From contig JAEUHZ010000033.1 in the NCBI GenBank assembly GCA_016795205.1, positions 81,016 to 145,015 of the forward strand: DNA of 64,000 nt. The letters run 5' to 3'. This DNA comes from Planctomycetota bacterium. Lineage in GTDB: Bacteria > Planctomycetota > UBA1135 > GCA-002686595. Numbering within the stretch: the first letter of the stretch is position 1; every line of letters starts with the position of its first letter. This document shows, in pieces, positions 60,790 to 64,000 of this stretch. The notes under the pieces were generated by a model. The model was not told where the DNA came from. It ran no database searches and saw only the letters and a list, made by a program, of their open reading frames with translations. The position numbers and the translations under genes were made by a program.

Positions 60790-61481
60790 GCAAGATCGGA
60801 GCCGTGATCGCGCTGACCGGCGGCGGAATCGCCGTCTTCTCGATGACCTACTTGGGCATCGCCGCCGCACAGGGCGCCGCGATCCGTGAGATTCCACCCT
60901 TCTCGTGGCTGGCCCGCGACCTGCCGGAGCCCGCGCCACGCGCAGACGCGGCGCCTCCGCCTCCACCGCTCCTGGTCGAGAAGGCGCCGGTCGTGCAGCC
61001 CATGACCGCCGGCGTTCTGGGTGCCTTCGTGCTGCCCTCGCCGTTCGACTCGCGCGAGTTGCACGACCTCCAGCAGAAGCTCAGCGATCGTCTCGCACGG
61101 GTCGAGGCCACCGAAAAGGACCTGGAGCGGCGCGCACGCGAACTCGACGACTGGGAGCGGTCCATCCAGGAGCGCCTGCGTGAACTGTCGTCCATGCGCG
61201 AGGAGATCGACGGCACGAAGCCAGCTGCGCGCGCGGCCGGCGAGGCCGCTCCGAAGGCCGCCACGTCCGGGAGCGCCTCGGAGTCCTGGCGATCCGTCGC
61301 GCCGCTCTTCGAGGACGGCGACGTCGAGGATCTGGCGGCCAAGCTGGCCGGGTTCGAGCCCGCGGAGGCGGCCGAGGTCCTGAAGGGGCTGGAGCCCGAG
61401 CGCGCGGCCGCGCTGCTGAACGCCCTGCCCAAGGACAAGTTCAGGCCGTTCCTGGAAGCCTGGAGGAAGGCGCGCGACTGA
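60786..61481 (+). CDS. MotE-like flagellar protein (MgtE N-domain)
   Basis: A 231-residue protein: one N-terminal membrane anchor (about 5-28), a Pro-rich linker, coiled coil (about 88-140: LHDLQQKLSDRLARVEATEKDLERRARELDDWERS), and a C-terminal MgtE_N-type domain (LAAKLAGFEPAEAAEVLKGLEPERAAALLNALPKDK). This is the layout of MotE, the chaperone for the stator/motor protein MotC in alphaproteobacteria, and of similar proteins encoded after fliJ elsewhere. It overlaps fliJ (GTGA). Confidence 0.75.
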   Translation: MSKIGAVIALTGGGIAVFSMTYLGIAAAQGAAIREIPPFSWLARDLPEPAPRADAAPPPPPLLVEKAPVVQPMTAGVLGAFVLPSPFDSRELHDLQQKLSDRLARVEATEKDLERRARELDDWERSIQERLRELSSMREEIDGTKPAARAAGEAAPKAATSGSASESWRSVAPLFEDGDVEDLAAKLAGFEPAEAAEVLKGLEPERAAALLNALPKDKFRPFLEAWRKARD

Positions 61482-61554
61482 GCGCGGATCCGGCGCGGGA
61501 TCAAGCCCGCGGCCGATCGCGACGATGAGGACGGTCGGAAAGCCCTTCACGCCC

Positions 61555-62472
61555 ATGGCCCGCAACGTGTCCGAGCACGAGATCGACGCCCTCCTCGCCC
61601 GTGGCGGGGAGTCGAGCCCGTCCGTCGCGACACGCGACTTCCGTGAGCCGCGTCGCCTGTCGGCCGACGACCTCGACGCGCTCCGGCGACCGGGCGAGAC
61701 GGCCGCGACGGCCGCGCTGGAGGCGATCCGCGTCGACGTACCCGGCGACCTCGTGCTGGAGCCGGTCGAGGTCGCGGAGACGACCCTGGAGCTGGCGCTG
61801 GGCGCCGACGAGGCGGAGTTCGTCGCAGCCGTCGGTGAGGCTTCGGCGGGTCAGTGCCTCGCGCTGCTCGATGCGGGTTCGGCGGTGCTCGTGGCCGAGG
61901 CCGTCCTGGGCACGGACGACGGCGACGCGGAGAGTTCGCGCGCGCTGACGCCGCTGGAAGGCGTGCTCGTCGGCCGGCTCCTCGTGCGCGTCCTCGAACG
62001 CGCGGCGGCCGCCGTCCAGGTCCCGCTCAAGGACGTGCGTGGCGTCGCCAGCCGCGGCGCCCTGGCTCGCGAGATCGCTGTCGGCGGTGACACCCGCCGG
62101 CTCGCGCTGCGCGTCCCGTTCACCGCGCCGTTCGGTCGCGTCGTGATCCACGTGCTGCTCACGGGCGTCAAAGTGCCCCCGCGCCGCACCGCGACCGCAC
62201 CCAGCCCCAAGGACACGCGCAAGGCCGGTCTCCCGGCGGAGATCGCGCCGACGCGCGTCGAACTGCGCGCAGTGCTGGCGCGCACCGAGATCCTCCTGAC
62301 GGAGCTGCTGGCCCTCGAGCCCGGCGACGTCATCACGCTCGACACCGCACCCGGCCAGCCGATTGCCTTGGAGATCGAAGGCCAAGTCCGCGCCGAGGCC
62401 AGTTTCGGCACGCGCGACGGCCACCGGGCCGTCCGCATCCAACAGATCCTCCGCGATCCCGATCCACGATGA
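61555..62472 (+). CDS. fliM: Flagellar switch protein FliM
   Basis: A 305-residue protein. It starts with NVSEHEIDALLARG, the conserved N-terminal peptide that in other species binds phospho-CheY, and ends with a SpoA/FliN-like domain (LPAEIAPTRVELRAVLARTEILLTELLALEPGDVITLD). The central domain is shorter than in enteric FliM. ATG 61525 is an in-frame alternative, but the conserved peptide fits better close to the N-terminus. The last four bases overlap fliN (ATGA). Confidence 0.88.
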   Translation: MARNVSEHEIDALLARGGESSPSVATRDFREPRRLSADDLDALRRPGETAATAALEAIRVDVPGDLVLEPVEVAETTLELALGADEAEFVAAVGEASAGQCLALLDAGSAVLVAEAVLGTDDGDAESSRALTPLEGVLVGRLLVRVLERAAAAVQVPLKDVRGVASRGALAREIAVGGDTRRLALRVPFTAPFGRVVIHVLLTGVKVPPRRTATAPSPKDTRKAGLPAEIAPTRVELRAVLARTEILLTELLALEPGDVITLDTAPGQPIALEIEGQVRAEASFGTRDGHRAVRIQQILRDPDPR

Positions 62473-62834
62473 GCCAACACGAGACGCAACGACTGCCGGA
62501 GAGCACCGACCTGGAGCGCGCCATCGACGACGCTACGCGCGCCGTGGCCATCCAGACCACCCGCCTCGACGAACTCGACGAGGCACGCCCTGCCGGCGAC
62601 CCCATCGGCCTCGATGGACTGCGCGACGTACCCGTATCGATCTCGATCGAACTCGGTCGCGCCCGCCTCCCGCTGGCCGAAGTTCTGGCACTGGCTCCGG
62701 GATCGCTCGTGCGGCTGGACCGGGCGGCACACGAGCCGGTGGACTTGTTTGTCGGTGGCAGGTTGTACGCGCGGGGGGAGGTTGTTGTGGTTGGTGACAG
62801 GTATGGGATCCGAGTGACAAGCCTCGGAAGCTGA
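62469..62834 (+). CDS. fliN: Flagellar switch protein FliN
   Basis: A 121-residue protein with an N-terminal helical part (1-45) and a SpoA domain (DVPVSISIELGRARLPLAEVLALAPGSLVRLDRAAHEPVDLFVGGRLYARGEVVVVGDRYGIRVTSL), nearly invariant FliN sequence. Its end is unusual: the final Gly-Ser and TGA are written by a copy of the window's repeat arm (62825-62850), so the native stop has probably been replaced. Confidence 0.94.
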   Translation: MSQHETQRLPESTDLERAIDDATRAVAIQTTRLDELDEARPAGDPIGLDGLRDVPVSISIELGRARLPLAEVLALAPGSLVRLDRAAHEPVDLFVGGRLYARGEVVVVGDRYGIRVTSLGS

Positions 62835-62850
62835 CCCCGTTCGCTGGGCC
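62825..62850 (+). repeat. Single REP-like half element at the fliN stop (copy 3)
   Basis: CGGAAGCTGACCCC-GTTCGCTGGGCC matches the arms of copies 1 and 2 at 24 of 26 positions. No inverted partner occurs in the following bases before the transposase-like gene. It supplies the fliN stop codon. Confidence 0.75.
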
Positions 62851-62904
62851 TTTTCCCGACTTTCCCTGCGACCGGCGGCGCCCATGGCGGTCACCCCCCC
62901 GGGC

Positions 62905-62921
62905 GAGGAGCGCGACTCCTC
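62905..62921 (+). repeat. Short hairpin before the transposase-like gene
   Basis: GAGGAG-CGCGA-CTCCTC, ending five bases before the AAGGAG ribosome site of the gene at 62936. It could influence translation. Confidence 0.35.
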
Positions 62922-62935
62922 CCCAAGGAGCCCCC

Positions 62936-64000
62936 GTGCAACTGCCCTATGCCGACATCGCCACGCCGCGCGTCCATCGCGTCGACCGCCACTTCCTCCC
63001 GCGCTCCTGCCCCAACCCCCACTGCCCCTCCCACGCCGGCGAGCCCTTCGAGTACCGCCGCAAGGGCGTCTTCAGCCGCAAGGTCGACCTGCGCACCGTC
63101 CAGCGCTTCCGCTGCAAGCCCTGCGGCAAGGGCTTCTCCTCCCAGACCTTCCGCCTCGACTACCGGCTCCACAAGCCCTGGCTGCCGCTCGCCGTCTTCC
63201 AGGGCCTCGTCGCCAAGACCACCCTGCGACAGGCCGCGCGCAGCCTCGCCGCCAAGCTCGACACGATCGCGCGCCACCTCGACCGCCTCGCGCTCCACGC
63301 CGAGGAGCTCCACGCCCTGTTCCTCGAGCGGCACCGGCGAGCGGGAGGCTGGAGCCAAGGCGCCTTCCAGCTCGACGAGCTCGAGACCTTCGAGACCGAT
63401 CGTCGCCTGTTCCCGCTCACGGTCCCCATCCTCATCCAGCGCGAGACGCGCTTCGTCGTCCGTGCCGACACCGGGACGCTCCCGGCGCGCGGCAACCTAC
63501 GACCCCGGGACGCCGCCCGCAGGCAGGCCTACGAGGCCCTGCACGGCAAGCGCCAGAGCCAGTCCTCGGAGTCCGTCGCGCGCTGCCTCAAAGCCCTCGC
63601 CGCACAGCTCGCAAAGCGCTGCCTCGTCCACCTGCAGACCGACGAGAAGACCAGCTATCGCGCGCTCGTGAGGCGCCACTTGGGGGCCTCGTCCGATCAC
63701 CAGTGGACGAGCTCCAAGGCCGTTCGGGACCGCTCGAACCTGCTGTTCCCCATCAACAACGTGCTGGCCCAGGCGCGCGACAACCTCAGCCGCCTGGTCC
63801 GGCGCAGTTGGGGGCATGCCAAGCGACGGCGACGCCTGCAGGCGCAGCTCGCGGTGTGGACGCTCTACCGCAACTACGTGCGCGAGCGCAGCCACTACTT
63901 CCGGCGTGAGTCCTCGGCGGAGGCCGCCGGCGTCGCTCGGCGCCGTGTCAGCGCGCGCGAGCTGCTCGCCTGGCGCGGGGTCCTCCCCGCAGGAGTCTGA
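62936..64000 (+). CDS. Transposase-like protein with zinc ribbon (IS1/IS1595-like)
   Basis: A 354-residue protein. A zinc ribbon is formed by Cys25, Cys30, Cys60 and Cys63 (SCPNPHC ... FRCKPCGKGF). Next come a helix-turn-helix-like part (TLRQAARSLAAKLDTIARHL) and an RNase-H-like core with Asp147/Glu148 in QLDELETFETDRR and Asp236 in LQTDEKTSYRAL; the third acidic residue is not certain. This layout resembles IS1/IS1595-type transposases. The GTG has AAGGAG five bases upstream, and the TGA is the last codon of the window. The right end of any insertion element lies outside, and no terminal inverted repeat could be checked. Confidence 0.7.
   Translation: MQLPYADIATPRVHRVDRHFLPRSCPNPHCPSHAGEPFEYRRKGVFSRKVDLRTVQRFRCKPCGKGFSSQTFRLDYRLHKPWLPLAVFQGLVAKTTLRQAARSLAAKLDTIARHLDRLALHAEELHALFLERHRRAGGWSQGAFQLDELETFETDRRLFPLTVPILIQRETRFVVRADTGTLPARGNLRPRDAARRQAYEALHGKRQSQSSESVARCLKALAAQLAKRCLVHLQTDEKTSYRALVRRHLGASSDHQWTSSKAVRDRSNLLFPINNVLAQARDNLSRLVRRSWGHAKRRRRLQAQLAVWTLYRNYVRERSHYFRRESSAEAAGVARRRVSARELLAWRGVLPAGV

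Noticed and set aside
62936..64000. Transposase-like gene as the RAYT that moves the REP-like repeats
   Set aside because: RAYTs are HUH/Y1 enzymes with a catalytic Tyr and HxH motif; this protein has a zinc ribbon and acidic residues of the DDE type.

Overview
This is a very GC-rich bacterial stretch with dense, overlapping operons and many GTG starts and GTGA/ATGA junctions. No rRNA, tRNA or marker gene fixes the taxonomy. The style (Tad pilus, E1 fusion, sigma-54/sigma-28 flagellar hierarchy, lipoproteins of unknown function) fits a high-GC Planctomycetota or a deltaproteobacterial/myxococcal-type lineage; that placement is an inference.

Layout. 1-6105 (minus): a Tad/Flp pilus operon, tadE-like, cpaB, tadG-like, cpaE and cpaF, continuing off the left edge. 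6430-15000: a radical SAM enzyme, a secreted Ig-like protein, an esterase-fold lipoprotein that has lost its nucleophile, and a fused 2-oxoacid dehydrogenase E1 coupled to a FabD-like acyltransferase. 15095-28203: a GALK2-like sugar kinase, a sensor kinase/regulator pair coupled to a CutC-GNAT fusion, a DUF2325-like protein, a CPA2 antiporter, a secreted protein, a zinc metallopeptidase and a 585-residue orphan. 28295-30665 (minus): an arsenic operon arsR-arsM-aquaporin-arsC, with a promoter and dyad operator that imply a leaderless arsR. 30838-34638 (minus): an ECF sigma/anti-sigma operon carrying a PilM-PilN fusion and a PilO-like protein. 34777-62834: a large flagellar locus. 62936-64000: a transposase-like gene ending exactly at the window edge.

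The flagellar locus holds the machinery and its regulation. Minus strand: fliC; fliD-fliS-fliT-like; and fliOPQR-flhBA-flhF-flhG-(small membrane protein)-fliA-(three small genes). Plus strand: flgM-like; a sigma-54 activator; three envelope/TPR proteins followed by an FlrB/FlrC-type two-component pair; then flgBC-fliEFGHIJ-motE-fliM-fliN. I read GG-N10-GC (sigma-54) promoters directly before fliO and flgB, and a TCAA-N15-nYCGAkAA motif (sigma-28) before flgM and fliC, with weaker versions before fliD and the envelope operon. Together they predict the cascade FlrBC to sigma-54 to export/basal-body genes plus fliA, then sigma-28 to flagellin, cap and anti-sigma.

The most unusual structure is a small repeat family: 26-27 bp perfect inverted arms (core GCTGACCCCCTTCGCTGGAC) around unrelated 52-59 bp spacers at 15001-15104 and 35230-35342, plus a single half at 62825-62850. 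Every copy sits at gene 3' ends, and in two cases the arm supplies the stop codon of a host gene (the sugar kinase and fliN, both ending Ser-Leu-Gly-Ser-stop). These look like REPIN-type elements.
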